Assembly (NCBI GenBank): GCA_018434355.1
Contig: JAHDPL010000011.1
Coordinates: forward strand, 62,001 to 126,000
From: Sporomusaceae bacterium
Lineage (GTDB): Bacteria; Bacillota; Negativicutes; UBA1444
DNA length: 64,000 nt
Direction: 5' to 3'
Positions 17,802 through 27,106 of the stretch are shown here, piece after piece. The notes beneath the pieces were generated by a model. That model had not been told where the DNA came from. It searched no databases and saw only the letters and a program-made list of their open reading frames with translations. Position numbers and translations under genes: made by a program. Numbering within the stretch: the stretch's first letter is position 1; every line of letters begins with the position of its first letter.

Positions 17802-19109
17802 TTAGCTGAAATATTTGTCCAGCAGGGCCAGATATTCGGCTTTGGTGTAGACCGGGCGGAAGTTTTGCTTGATTTGCTTGGCGCTGGCCGCGTTGTCCGC
17901 CAGCAGGTCGATGACGGTCATCGCCATCAATTTGGCTGGCTGCACGCAGGCGTAGCCGTAGTCGACGGCGTTGAACTCCTTGGTATGCAACGCGCCGCAG
18001 ACGCCACCGGTAAACGGGTGGATTGACGGAATCAGGTGGGAAATGTCGCCCATATCGGTCGAGCCGCCGAAATGGCCGCTGTCGACCACGCACTCGCCAG
18101 GCAGCATGGCCAGGGCGTTGGCGCGGAAAATATCGTTCAGTTCCGGCATGCAGTTCAGCGGCAGATAGCCGGGAATCGTACGGATATGGGTCTCGGCGCC
18201 GACCGAATCGCCGCCGGCTTTGAAGGCACGGGTGACTTTGCCGTAGGTGCCTTCGATCGCTTTCATCGTACTGGCTCTTACGTAGGTTTCCAGCCGCACG
18301 TCGGCCGGCACGGTGTTGACAAGGTCGCCGCCCTTGGTGATGATCGGATGCACCCGCACGATATCCTGGTCGCGGAAGGTCTCGCGTAGCGCGTGGACCC
18401 CCATCAGGCCGATCATCGCCGCGCTCAGGGCATTGATCCCTTCGTGGGGCGCGCCGGCGGCATGGGCTTCTTTGCCGATATACTGGATGGTCATGCCGAC
18501 GAACCCGTTGCAGGTTTCGCACAGGCTAACCTTTCCGGCAGGTGCGTCTTTGTCTGCGTGGATCATCATCGCGATATCGATGTCATCAAACTCGCCGCGA
18601 TAGACCAGTTCCTGTTTGCCGCCAAGATAGCGGATCTTTCCCTGTTCGCGCAACTGCTGGCGGAAAGCGATTTCCACGTACTCTTCGGCCGGAGTGGCCA
18701 TGAAGGTGACGTTGCCTGCCAGTGAATCGGCAATGCCGGACAATTTGAGTCCGAGCGCCGCGCCCAGCATCGCACCGAGCTGCAGATTGTGACCGCAGGC
18801 ATGCGCCGCGCCGGTTTCGGGGTTGGCTGCAGGGCTGTCCGGGCAGATCACGGCGTCCAGTTCGCCGATCACGGCGATGTTGGGACCGGTAGCGCCGGGT
18901 TTCAGCTGGGCTTTGACGCCGGTCAGCGCCAGGCCTTGTTGGCAGGAATAATTCAGGTCGCCGAGGAATTTGCTGACGGCGGCGGCAGTTTTTGTCTCCT
19001 TGAAGCCAAGTTCCGGCGTTTTGCCGATTTCCTGCGCTACCTGGACGATTTGTTGGGCATGTTCGTCGATCGCCTGGCAGACCAGGTCTTTGAGTTGCTG
19101 TTTGTTCAT
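17802..19109 (-). CDS. M20-family amidohydrolase/aminoacylase
   Basis: A 435-residue metal-dependent amidase of the M20D group (aminoacylase, aminobenzoyl-glutamate hydrolase relatives). The metal-binding signature HACGHN is at 103-108, preceded by GELDAVICPDSP, and the catalytic glutamate region reads TPAEEYVEI. The domain order catalytic - dimerisation (NGFVGMTIQYIGKEAHAAGAPHEG) - catalytic is intact. The ATG is preceded by GGAGGCAC. It is transcribed leftward, away from the galactonate genes, across a 436-base gap. Substrate is unknown; N-acyl amino acids or dipeptides are plausible. Confidence 0.85.
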   Translation of the reverse strand: MNKQQLKDLVCQAIDEHAQQIVQVAQEIGKTPELGFKETKTAAAVSKFLGDLNYSCQQGLALTGVKAQLKPGATGPNIAVIGELDAVICPDSPAANPETGAAHACGHNLQLGAMLGAALGLKLSGIADSLAGNVTFMATPAEEYVEIAFRQQLREQGKIRYLGGKQELVYRGEFDDIDIAMMIHADKDAPAGKVSLCETCNGFVGMTIQYIGKEAHAAGAPHEGINALSAAMIGLMGVHALRETFRDQDIVRVHPIITKGGDLVNTVPADVRLETYVRASTMKAIEGTYGKVTRAFKAGGDSVGAETHIRTIPGYLPLNCMPELNDIFRANALAMLPGECVVDSGHFGGSTDMGDISHLIPSIHPFTGGVCGALHTKEFNAVDYGYACVQPAKLMAMTVIDLLADNAASAKQIKQNFRPVYTKAEYLALLDKYFS

Positions 19110-19277
19110 TTGGCATGTGCCTCCTTACCGTATCCGTGGCAATATTTCTTGCGCTTTATCAGTTTCGCTTTGAAAATGCGAAAACCCTTTCAACCGGCAG
19201 AAAAAAGTTCGGTTCCAAGGAAAAAAAGTCAATTGACAACAGGCATTTGCAGGAAAATGGCGAATTATCTTTGAAGA
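19110..19277. other. upstream part of the M20/dgoD divergent gap
   Basis: This is the left part of a 436-base gap without genes. It holds the M20 ribosome site, a TTGACA at about 19234-19239, and a TGCAGG...TGGCGAA stretch near 19249-19264 that resembles a loose Spo0A-box (TGNCGAA). No convincing complete promoter could be read. The remainder of the gap is the structured repeat described next and the dgoD ribosome site. Confidence 0.35.
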
Positions 19278-19456
19278 AGAGTTTTAACGAAACGCAGAAT
19301 AATTTCGATTGCTGAAGATTGAGGTCTTGATTCGCAGCGACTTACTGTTGCCATTTGACGGACACGCAGAATGCTCCGTCCTGTCGCTCTGCGTTAAAAT
19401 CAACTTCCTGTTGATTTTCTCGACAAATGTTGCAGCTTCGTCGGCGAATACTACAA
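19278..19456 (+). repeat. structured intergenic repeat, copy A
   Basis: This stretch shares an ordered set of blocks with copy B at 32305-32476. Both start with AGAGTTTT then CGAAA, and both contain a stem closed by different sequences around a shared loop GCTCCGTCC. Here the stem is ACGCAGA (19364-19370) with TCTGCGT (19388-19394). After one T follows a 9-base-pair hairpin AAAATCAAC / GTTGATTTT (19396-19418), then CTTCGTCGGCGAAT. The stems differ between copies but keep pairing, which argues for a folded RNA or selected DNA structure. It lies 90 bases before dgoD. I do not recognise the family. Confidence 0.65.
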
Positions 19457-19545
19457 CCTCAATCCAAGGCAATCTCCATTATTTCCGCGTTTCTCCTAAT
19501 CCGACAATCCCTGATATTCACAAAATTCTCGAAAGAGGTGAAGCT

Positions 19546-20694
19546 ATGAAAATCGTATCGTTTACCTGCTACCAAGTGCCGCCGCGCTGGCTGTTTCTCA
19601 AGATTACCACCGACGAAGGGATCGAAGGCTGGGGCGAACCGGTGATCGAAGGACGGGCCGCCACCGTCAAGACGGCGGTGGAAGAACTCGGCGCGATGCT
19701 GATCGGCAAAGACCCAATGCGGATCGAAGACCACTGGCAAATGATGTACCGCGGCGGCTTTTACCGCGGCGGGCCGATCTTGATGAGCGCCATCGCCGGT
19801 ATCGACCAGGCGCTGTGGGATATCAAGGGAAAAGCGCTGAATACGCCGGTTTATCAGCTGTTGGGCGGCGCCTGCCGCGATTCGATCCGGGTCTATTCCT
19901 GGATCGGCGGCGACCATCCCAGCGAAGTGGGCAAGGCGGCGAAGGAGGTCGTGGCGCTGGGCTTCACTGCGGTCAAAATGAACGGCACCAACGAACTGCA
20001 GATTGTCGACTCGTATCGCGAGATCGATGCGGCCGTGGCCCGGATCGCCGAGGTGCGGGCTGCCGTGGGACCGGATATCGGCATCGGTATCGATTTTCAC
20101 GGCAGGGTGCACAAGCCGATGGCCAAGGTGCTGGCCAAGGAACTGGAGCCGTACCGACCGATGTTCATCGAGGAGCCGGTGTTGCCGGAAAACAACGAGG
20201 CGCTGCGCGAAATCGCCAACCATACCCACATCCCGATCGCAGTCGGCGAGCGGATGTTCTCCCGCTGGGATTTCAAGCGCGTGCTGGCCGACGGTTACGT
20301 CGATATCATCCAGCCGGACTTGTCGCATGCCGGCGGCATCACCGAGTGCAAGAAGATCTTTGCCATGGCCGAGGCTTATGACGTCGCAGTGGCGCCGCAT
20401 TGTCCGCTGGGGCCGATTGCGCTGGCGGCCTGCCTGCAGGTCGATGCGACGGCTTACAACGCGTTCATTCAGGAACAAAGCCTGGGCATACATTACAACC
20501 AGGGTACCGACCTGCTCGATTATCTGCAGGACCGCAGCGTGTTCGCCTATGAGAACGGCGTGGTGAAGATTCCGCAGGGACCAGGACTGGGGATTGAGAT
20601 TGACGAAGCGCATGTAAAGAAAATGGCGGCGATCGGCCATGACTGGCACAACCCGATCTGGCGGCACAAGGATGGGACGATCGCCGAGTGGTGA
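19546..20694 (+). CDS. dgoD: D-galactonate dehydratase
   Basis: A 382-residue enolase-superfamily enzyme, the same length as E. coli DgoD, that dehydrates D-galactonate to 2-keto-3-deoxygalactonate. Seen are the N-terminal capping domain ([17 protein letters not shown]), metal-ligand segments [24 protein letters not shown] and [10 protein letters not shown], and the catalytic histidine region [14 protein letters not shown] with [17 protein letters not shown] 19546 follows GAAAGAGGTGAA; upstream in-frame codons belong to the intergenic repeat. The aldolase and kinase genes for the next steps follow within 60 bases. Close relatives act on other sugar acids, but motif agreement with DgoD is strong. 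Confidence 0.9.
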   Translation: MKIVSFTCYQVPPRWLFLKITTDEGIEGWGEPVIEGRAATVKTAVEELGAMLIGKDPMRIEDHWQMMYRGGFYRGGPILMSAIAGIDQALWDIKGKALNTPVYQLLGGACRDSIRVYSWIGGDHPSEVGKAAKEVVALGFTAVKMNGTNELQIVDSYREIDAAVARIAEVRAAVGPDIGIGIDFHGRVHKPMAKVLAKELEPYRPMFIEEPVLPENNEALREIANHTHIPIAVGERMFSRWDFKRVLADGYVDIIQPDLSHAGGITECKKIFAMAEAYDVAVAPHCPLGPIALAACLQVDATAYNAFIQEQSLGIHYNQGTDLLDYLQDRSVFAYENGVVKIPQGPGLGIEIDEAHVKKMAAIGHDWHNPIWRHKDGTIAEW

Positions 20695-20749
20695 ACCGGC
20701 GCTGTACACGATAGTATTTCCCGGGAAATAAACGCAAGGAGGGAACCCG

Positions 20750-21394
20750 ATGAAGAAACTGGAGATTTTGCACAAGGTATTGCAGAGCGGCATCGTCGCG
20801 ATCGTGCGGACCGATGGCGCGGAAAAGGCAAAAAAACTGGTCAGCGCGATCAACGAAGGCGGCATCAAGGTGATCGAAGTCACGATGTCGGTGCCGAACG
20901 CGCTGGATGTCATCAAGGAGCTGTCGGTGCTGTGCGCCAAAGAACAGATCACACTCGGCGTCGGCTCGGTGCTGGACCCTGAAACCGCCAGGGCGGCGAT
21001 TCTGGCCGGGGCGGAATATGTGGTCACGCCCTGCCTGAACCCTGAGGTCATCAAGCTCTGCAACCGTTATCAGGTGCCGTCGATGCCTGGCGCGATGAGT
21101 GTCAAGGAAGTGGTGGAAGCGATGGAGGCCGGCGCGGATATCGTGAAAGTGTTCCCTGGCGAACTGCTGGGACCGCAGTTCATCAAGGCGGTGCACGGGC
21201 CGATTCCGCAGGCGCCGCTGATGCCGACCGGCGGCGTGCAGGCCGACAACGTGGCGGAGTGGTTTGCGGCCGGCGCAGTGGCTCTCGGTGTGGGCGGCTC
21301 GTTGACGGCAGGCGCAAAAACTGGCGATTATGCGGCCGTCACGGCTATGGCCCGCGTGTTTGTCGACAAAATCAAGGCCGCCAGAAACGGCTGA
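20750..21394 (+). CDS. KDPG/KDPGal-type aldolase
   Basis: A 214-residue class I aldolase of the Eda/DgoA family that splits 2-keto-3-deoxy-6-phospho-sugar acids into pyruvate and glyceraldehyde 3-phosphate. The Schiff-base lysine is K133 in IVKVFPGE; E43 in VIEVTMS, the substrate arginine in VAIVR, and TPCLNPEV are conserved. The ATG is preceded by AAGGAGGG. Placed between galactonate dehydratase and a PfkB kinase, it likely acts on 2-keto-3-deoxy-6-phosphogalactonate, though KDPG cannot be excluded. Confidence 0.88.
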   Translation: MKKLEILHKVLQSGIVAIVRTDGAEKAKKLVSAINEGGIKVIEVTMSVPNALDVIKELSVLCAKEQITLGVGSVLDPETARAAILAGAEYVVTPCLNPEVIKLCNRYQVPSMPGAMSVKEVVEAMEAGADIVKVFPGELLGPQFIKAVHGPIPQAPLMPTGGVQADNVAEWFAAGAVALGVGGSLTAGAKTGDYAAVTAMARVFVDKIKAARNG

Positions 21395-21408
21395 GGGAGG
21401 AATTGACG

Positions 21409-22440
21409 ATGAGTAAAAAAGTTGTGACCTTTGGCGAAGTGATGATGCGGCTGGCGCCGCCCGGCTATCAGCGGTTCGTGCAGGCCAACTCGTTCGATGC
21501 GACCTATGCCGGCGGCGAGGCCAATGTTGCCGCTTCGCTGGCCCAATACGGCTATGACGCCTACTTTGTCACCAAGTTGCCGCCGACCGAACTCGGTCTG
21601 GCCTGCAAGTTCTTCTTGCAGAAGTACGGCATCAAGACCGACTACATAAAGATGGAAGGCGGCCGCCTCGGTATTTATTTTCTTGAAGCTGGCGCGTCGC
21701 AGCGCGCATCTAAAGTGATTTACGACCGCAAGGATTCGGCGATCGCCCAGGTGCAACCGGGCGAGTTTGACTGGCCGACGATTTTTGCCGATGCGGCCGT
21801 GTTTCATATTACAGGCATTACGCCAGCCCTCAGCGACAATGCCGCAGCGGTAAGCCTGGAAGCGGTGCAGGCGGCGAAAAAAGCCGGGCTGACTGTCAGC
21901 TGCGACCTGAACTTCCGCAAGAACCTGTGGAGTTCGGCTAAAGCCGGAGCGGTGATGAGCACTTTGATGCCGTATGTCGACATCGCGATCGCCAACGAAG
22001 AGGACGCGGAGAAAGTGTTCGGCATCAAGGCGGAAAACACCCACCTGGAGGCAGGCAAGATCGACGACGGCGGTTACCAGGAGGTTTGCCGCAAGCTGGT
22101 GGAACGGTTCGGCTTCAAGAAGGTGGCGATCACGCTGCGAGAGAGCTATTCGGCCTCTGACAACGGTTGGTCGGCGATTCTCTATGACTCGGCATTGAAC
22201 GAGTTTTATAAATCGAAGAAATACGACATCCACATCGTCGACCGGGTCGGCGGCGGTGACTCGTTCGGCGGCGGACTGCTGTACGGTCTGCTGCAGGGAA
22301 TGGATAACCAGCAGTGCATCGAGTTCGCGGTGGCGGCATCCTGCCTGAAGCACAGCATCCCCGGCGACTTCAACCTAGTCAGCGTGGCCGAGGTCGAAGC
22401 GCTGATGAAGGGGGACGGGTCAGGGAGAGTGCAAAGGTAG
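21409..22440 (+). CDS. PfkB-family sugar kinase (2-keto-3-deoxy-sugar-acid kinase)
   Basis: A 343-residue ribokinase-fold kinase. The N-terminal signature TFGEVMMRLAPPGYQRF and YAGGEANVAASLAQYG match 2-keto-3-deoxygluconate kinases, and the catalytic anion hole is GGGDSFGGG with the base at D284. An insertion of about 20 residues near 205-225 (NTHLEAGKIDDGGY) is typical of the clostridial form. ATG 21409 follows GGGAGGAATTG, 14 bases after the aldolase stop. It should phosphorylate the dehydratase product, completing a DeLey-Doudoroff-type route. No sugar-acid transporter is encoded next to it. Confidence 0.87.
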   Translation: MSKKVVTFGEVMMRLAPPGYQRFVQANSFDATYAGGEANVAASLAQYGYDAYFVTKLPPTELGLACKFFLQKYGIKTDYIKMEGGRLGIYFLEAGASQRASKVIYDRKDSAIAQVQPGEFDWPTIFADAAVFHITGITPALSDNAAAVSLEAVQAAKKAGLTVSCDLNFRKNLWSSAKAGAVMSTLMPYVDIAIANEEDAEKVFGIKAENTHLEAGKIDDGGYQEVCRKLVERFGFKKVAITLRESYSASDNGWSAILYDSALNEFYKSKKYDIHIVDRVGGGDSFGGGLLYGLLQGMDNQQCIEFAVAASCLKHSIPGDFNLVSVAEVEALMKGDGSGRVQR

Positions 22441-22486
22441 AAATTTAAGCAGGAATTGCGGTTTGCGACGTAGAACGAATTAGTCT

Positions 22487-24274
22487 ATGAAAAAGTCACG
22501 CCTGCTCCGCAATGTCATGGGTTGGCTGGCGGCGGTTGTCATTTTGGCAACCGTTGTTCAGCCATTGCTGTTTGACCGGATAGTATTGGCTGAACAGCAG
22601 ACGCTACGGGTCGTGATGGACGATAATTATCCGCCTTACATCTTTCGTGACGCCGAAGGCCAGTTAGGCGGGATTTTGGTCGACCAGTGGGTGCTTTGGC
22701 AAAAGAAGACAGGCGTAAGAGTGGAGCTGACGGCGAAGAACTGGGCCGACGCCCAGCGGGAAATGGCAGAAGGCAAACATGATGTGATCGACACCATCTT
22801 CCGCAACCCAGAGCGAGATAAACTGTATGACTTCACCAAACCTTATGCCAAGCTGGATGCGGTGATCTTTTTCAACAAGAATTTGCCGGGAATCAGCGAT
22901 CTCGCATCGCTGCGAGGCTTCAATGTCGGCGTGAAGCAGGGCGGCCATTCAACAACCGTGTTGAAACAGGCAGGCATCAGTGGAATTGTCGAATATCCCA
23001 GTTATGAATCAATGGTGCTGGCGGCGCGGGATCGCAACCTGTTGATTTTCATCATGGAGAAGCCGCCGGGACTCTATTTTCTTTACAAGCATGGACTAAC
23101 CGACCAACTGCGGATTTCTGAACCTTTGTATTCGGGCGAATTCCGCCGGGCGGTGACCAAGGGAGACCTGGCAACGCTGAAACTTGTCGAGGACGGGTTT
23201 GCCAAGATCAGCAGTTCCGAAAAAGATGCGATCAACCGCAAATGGTTTGGCGATGCACCCGGCAAGACCACAGTCGATTATAAGGTCTTTATCGGCGGAT
23301 TGGGGCTGGCGGTGGTGGTTGCCTTTTTGCTGGTCGGTTGGAATTGGACTTTGCGCAGTCGTGTGCGGCGCAAAACGGCCGCTCTGGCGGCAAGTGAGCA
23401 GAAATTCCGCGAATTGCTGCTGAACCTGGCCATCGGCGTAATTGTCCACGATGCGGCAGGCAAACCGGTGCTGTGGAATACGGCGGCGCTACGCGAGCTG
23501 GGTTTAACGGAACAACAGCTCACCGGGTCGGCTCCGCTGCCGCCAGGCCGCGAGTATATCACGGCGTCAGGCGGGTTTCTCACCGAATCGCTGCACCCGG
23601 TTCAACTGGTCTTGACTACTGGGGAGGCGTTGCGCGAATACAGCATGGGCTTGCGGCAACCCGGCATGACTGATAAATGGTTCCAGGTCGACGCATTTCC
23701 TGACTTTGACGACCGGGGCCAAATTGAGCAAGTGGTGATGACTTTTTTTGATGTCACTGCCCGCTGGGAAACCGAACAACGCTTGACCTATATCAGTTTT
23801 CACGACGCACTGACCGGCGTATATAACCGGGCCTATTTCGAGGAAGAACTGCATCGTCTGGAACACCGGCGCAGCGGTTCAGTCGCGATCGCCATCGTCG
23901 ATGTCGATGGGCTGAAACGGGTCAACGATACCTGGGGACATAGCAAAGGCGATGAGCTGCTGGTGAAAGCGGCGGAGATATTGCGTCATGCCGTTCGTAC
24001 CGAGGATGTAGTGGCGCGGATCGGCGGCGATGAGTTTGCGATCATCCTGAAAAACACCGCAGAATCGGTGGTGGAATTGATATTCCAACGTCTGCGGCAG
24101 GCACTGGAGCAGGAGAAGCTGAAAGCCGAAGAACTGGCGCCGCTTAGCTTGTCGTTTGGCTATGCATTTGCGTCCAAGCCGGATATTTCTGCGGTGGAGT
24201 TGTTCAAAACCGCCGATAACCGGATGTATCAGGCCAAAGCGCAGCGCTATGCCGAAAGGAAAAAAGAATCCTAG
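22487..24274 (+). CDS. membrane receptor: SBP_bac_3 - PAS - GGDEF diguanylate cyclase
   Basis: A 595-residue receptor. After a signal anchor, residues 38-255 form a family 3 solute-binding domain (LRVVMDDNYPPYIFRDAEGQ), which usually binds amino acids or similar small ligands outside the cell. A transmembrane helix spans about 267-287 and is followed by a PAS domain (about 305-425). A GGDEF domain follows, with DVDGLKRVNDTWGHS and intact GGDEF at 513-517. It should make cyclic-di-GMP in response to an external nutrient. It lies 46 bases after the kinase gene with only a weak ribosome site. A strong terminator follows. Confidence 0.88.
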   Translation: MKKSRLLRNVMGWLAAVVILATVVQPLLFDRIVLAEQQTLRVVMDDNYPPYIFRDAEGQLGGILVDQWVLWQKKTGVRVELTAKNWADAQREMAEGKHDVIDTIFRNPERDKLYDFTKPYAKLDAVIFFNKNLPGISDLASLRGFNVGVKQGGHSTTVLKQAGISGIVEYPSYESMVLAARDRNLLIFIMEKPPGLYFLYKHGLTDQLRISEPLYSGEFRRAVTKGDLATLKLVEDGFAKISSSEKDAINRKWFGDAPGKTTVDYKVFIGGLGLAVVVAFLLVGWNWTLRSRVRRKTAALAASEQKFRELLLNLAIGVIVHDAAGKPVLWNTAALRELGLTEQQLTGSAPLPPGREYITASGGFLTESLHPVQLVLTTGEALREYSMGLRQPGMTDKWFQVDAFPDFDDRGQIEQVVMTFFDVTARWETEQRLTYISFHDALTGVYNRAYFEEELHRLEHRRSGSVAIAIVDVDGLKRVNDTWGHSKGDELLVKAAEILRHAVRTEDVVARIGGDEFAIILKNTAESVVELIFQRLRQALEQEKLKAEELAPLSLSFGYAFASKPDISAVELFKTADNRMYQAKAQRYAERKKES

Positions 24275-24324
24275 TGCAAGCCAAGTCATTTGGTAAAAGC
24301 AACTATACTGTCTGAATAAAAATT

Positions 24325-24363
24325 GAGAGACGGGTTCGATTGAATCGAACCCGTCTCTCTTTG
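24325..24363. terminator. bidirectional intrinsic terminator
   Basis: A 16-base arm GAGAGACGGGTTCGAT pairs perfectly across a TGA loop with its complement, followed by TTTG. It separates the rightward receptor gene from the leftward hcp gene and can serve both. Confidence 0.9.
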
Positions 24364-24391
24364 TTAGTTGCATGGGGTATGGTGTATTCGG

Positions 24392-26035
24392 TTAGCCGAG
24401 GATGGCCTTGAGGTCTTGCTCCGGCGTGGTGATTGGCATCAGGTTCAGTTTGTCGTGCAATACCTGGAATACGGCCGGAGTGAGGAACGCCGGCGCGGAG
24501 GGGCCGATCCGGATGTTGCGCACGCCGAGGAACAGCAGGCTGAGCAGGATGCAGACGGCCTTCTGCTCGTACCAGGACAGCACCAGCGACAGCGGCAGGC
24601 CGTTGACGTCGGTTTTGAACGCATCCGCCAGTGCCAGGGCGATTTTGACCGCCGAGTAGGCGTCATTGCACTGGCCGATATCGAGTAGACGCGGGATGCC
24701 TTCGATATCGCCGAACTCCAGTTTGTTGAAGCGGTATTTGCCGCAGGCCAGCGTCAGGATGACGCAGTCTTTTGGCACCTGGGTCGCCAGGTCGGTATAG
24801 TAGTTGCGACCGCTCTTGGCGCCGTCGCAGCCGCCGATCAGGAAGAAGTGGCGGATCTTGCCGGACTGGACCAGTTCGATGACTTTCGGTGCAGCGCCGA
24901 GCACGGCGTTGCGGCCGAAGCCGACCAGAATGGTTTTTTCCGGTTCGGTTTCCGCGAAGCCGGGCGCTGCCAGAGCGGCGTCGATCACCGGTTTGAAGTT
25001 GCGGTCGGCAATATGGACGACACCGGGCCAGGCGACCAGGCCGCAGGTAAAGATGCGCGATTTATATGTTTCGGCCGGTTTCTGGATGCAGTTGGTGGTC
25101 ATCAGGATCGCGCCGGGGAAGGCGGCGAACTCTTTTTGCTGGTCTTGCCAGGCGCCGCCATAGTTGCCGACGAAGTGGCCGTATTTTTTCAGGCCGGGAT
25201 AGCCGTGGGTCGGCAGCATCTCGCCATGGGTATAGATGTTGATGCCGGTGCCTTCGGTTTGCTTCAGCAATTCCTCGAGGTCTTTCAGGTCGTGGCCGGA
25301 GACCAGGATCGCTTTGCCCTTTACGGCGCTGACGCGGACCGGCGTCGGCACAGGATGTCCATAAGTGCCGGTGTTGGCTTCGTCGAGGATTTCCATGACC
25401 CGGATGTTGACTTCGCCGCTACGCAGCGCCATGCCAAGCAACGCATCCACGCCGAGGTCCGGCTGGGTGAGGAAGTCGAGCGCCTCGTGGAAGAAGGCAT
25501 TGACTTTCGGATCGACAATACCGAGGACGCGGGCATGGTCGGCATAGGCGGCCATCCCTTTCAGTCCGAACAGGATCAGGTTTTCCAGACCGACCAGGTC
25601 GGCGCCGCGGGCAGCCAGGTCTTTGCTGAGCACCAGCTCTTCGCCTTGCGCGACCAAACCGTCCAGATCGGCAGCTGGTTGCCAGACTGCGGGACCGCTC
25701 AGTTTTTCCGGGGTTGCGCCGGCTTTGAGTGCTGCCCCGTCATACAAGGCTTTTGCGGTGTTGCGGACAGCGACTCCCTCGCGGATGATGCCTTCCAGGC
25801 GGGCGGGATCAAAGTTTACATTGGTGATGGTGGTAAACAGGGATTCGATGACGAATTTGTCGACGGCTGCGTCCTGGGCGCCGAGAGCGATGGCGCGGTG
25901 GGCATACATCGATACCCCTTTGGTCAGATACAGTAGCAAGTCCTGCAGGGCGGCGGTTTTCGGGTCCTTGCCGCAGACGCCGTACGCGTCGCAACCGGTT
26001 CCTTTGGCGGTCTGTTCACATTGATAACAAAACAC
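24392..26035 (-). CDS. hcp: hybrid cluster protein (hydroxylamine reductase), class I
   Basis: A 547-residue cytoplasmic redox enzyme that reduces hydroxylamine and, in better-studied relatives, nitric oxide. The N-terminal cluster motif is C3-x2-C6-x8-C15-x5-C21, the class I pattern found in anaerobes. Hybrid-cluster ligand regions are visible as SGHDLKDLEELL, HGEMLPTHGYP, NCIQKP and LACGKYRFNKLEFG. The start is GTG at 26035 behind GAGAGGGG. It is the last gene of an operon with an Rrf2 regulator, a ferredoxin-like protein and a cupin, pointing to induction by nitrosative or oxidative stress. Confidence 0.95.
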   Translation of the reverse strand: MFCYQCEQTAKGTGCDAYGVCGKDPKTAALQDLLLYLTKGVSMYAHRAIALGAQDAAVDKFVIESLFTTITNVNFDPARLEGIIREGVAVRNTAKALYDGAALKAGATPEKLSGPAVWQPAADLDGLVAQGEELVLSKDLAARGADLVGLENLILFGLKGMAAYADHARVLGIVDPKVNAFFHEALDFLTQPDLGVDALLGMALRSGEVNIRVMEILDEANTGTYGHPVPTPVRVSAVKGKAILVSGHDLKDLEELLKQTEGTGINIYTHGEMLPTHGYPGLKKYGHFVGNYGGAWQDQQKEFAAFPGAILMTTNCIQKPAETYKSRIFTCGLVAWPGVVHIADRNFKPVIDAALAAPGFAETEPEKTILVGFGRNAVLGAAPKVIELVQSGKIRHFFLIGGCDGAKSGRNYYTDLATQVPKDCVILTLACGKYRFNKLEFGDIEGIPRLLDIGQCNDAYSAVKIALALADAFKTDVNGLPLSLVLSWYEQKAVCILLSLLFLGVRNIRIGPSAPAFLTPAVFQVLHDKLNLMPITTPEQDLKAILG

Positions 26036-26076
26036 TGTTTCATACCCCTCTCGTTTATCTTTTATTTACTTGATGA

Positions 26077-26409
26077 TTAATTGACGACAGTGAGCAGCAT
26101 CTTGAAGTCCTGCTCGGCATCGACGCCGTGCGGGATATTGGCTGGCATCACCACGACTTCGCCAGCTTTGACATTCATCGGCTTGCCACCAATCGTGACT
26201 TTCGCTTCGCCTTCCAAAACGTACAGCATTGCATCGCCAGGCGCGGAATGGGTGCTGACGCCTTCGCCTGCGGCAAACGAAAATAGGGTGATCGTCATTT
26301 CGGGACGCTGGACGAAGGTTCGGCTGACGATCTTGCCGGGGGCGACCTCGACCAGACCGGCCAGCGATACCGCTTCAGACATCGGGATGTTTTTAATCAG
26401 TTCTTTCAT
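26077..26409 (-). CDS. small single-domain cupin protein
   Basis: A 110-residue protein with both cupin motifs: THSAPGDAMLYVLEGEAKVTIGG gives motif 1 and NIPHGVDA motif 2. It should be a beta-barrel that may hold a metal, although motif 1 has only one clear histidine. Similar cupins are commonly found beside hcp in anaerobes, but no reaction is established as far as I know. The ATG follows AAGGAGGAA. It sits 13 bases downstream of the ferredoxin-like gene and 41 bases before hcp, in one operon. Confidence 0.85.
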   Translation of the reverse strand: MKELIKNIPMSEAVSLAGLVEVAPGKIVSRTFVQRPEMTITLFSFAAGEGVSTHSAPGDAMLYVLEGEAKVTIGGKPMNVKAGEVVVMPANIPHGVDAEQDFKMLLTVVN

Positions 26410-26422
26410 TGTAAATTCCTCC

Positions 26423-27106
26423 TTATAATACGGATTCGTCTTTGATTTCGCCGCCGATGCCGATCTTGGTCAGCTTGACCGGGACCTTGCAGCCGGAGTC
26501 GGACACCGCTTGCTGCACCAGCCGGACCAGTCCGCCGCAGCAGGGTACTTCCATATAAACGACATGGATGTATTCGATATGGTTCGCCTGGATGATCTTG
26601 GCCAGCTTTTCCCGATAAGCTGCGGCATCATCGAGTTTGGGACAGCCGATGATGGCGATTTTGCCTTTGACAAAATGGCGATGGAAATCGGGATAGGCGA
26701 ACGCGGTGCAATCGGCAGCCAGCAATAATGAGGCCCGTTCCAGATAGGGAGCGTTGATAGGCATCAGGGTAAGTTGGAGCGGCCAGTTGCCTAGCTGAGA
26801 CTGGGTAGGGGCTGCACTGGGCGCGGTGCTGGGACAGGCTGAGGGAGCAGCGTGCGGTGCGCGACCGATCGTCGCCAAATGCTTGTCGACCGCCGCCTGG
26901 TCATATTCCGGCGCTTCCTTTTCCACCAGTGTCAGTGCGCCGACCGGGCATTCGCCGATACAGGCTCCCAGGCCGTCGCAATATACTTCACTGACCAGCT
27001 TTGCTTTGCCGTCAATCAGCGCGATGGCGCCTTCGGCGCAGCCGGTCACGCATTGTCCGCAGCCATTGCATTTTTCTTCGTCGATAACGATGATTTTTCT
27101 GTTCAT
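26423..27106 (-). CDS. 4Fe-4S ferredoxin-like protein with C-terminal CCGG domain
   Basis: A 227-residue iron-sulfur protein. Residues 8-60 hold two cluster motifs: C13-x2-C16-x2-C19-x3-C23 and a looser second set C43, C49, C53 (CDGLGACIGECP). A low-complexity Ala/Pro/Ser linker (about 80-105) leads to a C-terminal domain with a GCPKLDD segment and a CCGGL motif that may bind a further cofactor. ATG 27106 follows CAGGAGG and overlaps the stop of the Rrf2 gene by 4 bases. It is probably the electron donor or an accessory factor for the hybrid cluster protein downstream (inference). Confidence 0.85.
   Translation of the reverse strand: MNRKIIVIDEEKCNGCGQCVTGCAEGAIALIDGKAKLVSEVYCDGLGACIGECPVGALTLVEKEAPEYDQAAVDKHLATIGRAPHAAPSACPSTAPSAAPTQSQLGNWPLQLTLMPINAPYLERASLLLAADCTAFAYPDFHRHFVKGKIAIIGCPKLDDAAAYREKLAKIIQANHIEYIHVVYMEVPCCGGLVRLVQQAVSDSGCKVPVKLTKIGIGGEIKDESVL

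Noticed and set aside
19459-21063. Long leftward open frame (534 codons) opposite galactonate dehydratase and the aldolase
   Set aside because: It is antisense to two strongly conserved genes, is arginine/histidine-rich and lacks a ribosome site; long antisense frames are expected from the G+C-biased third positions.
24848-25936. Rightward open frame (362 codons) opposite hcp
   Set aside because: Antisense shadow of a well-conserved gene; composition is unlike a real protein and no ribosome site is present.
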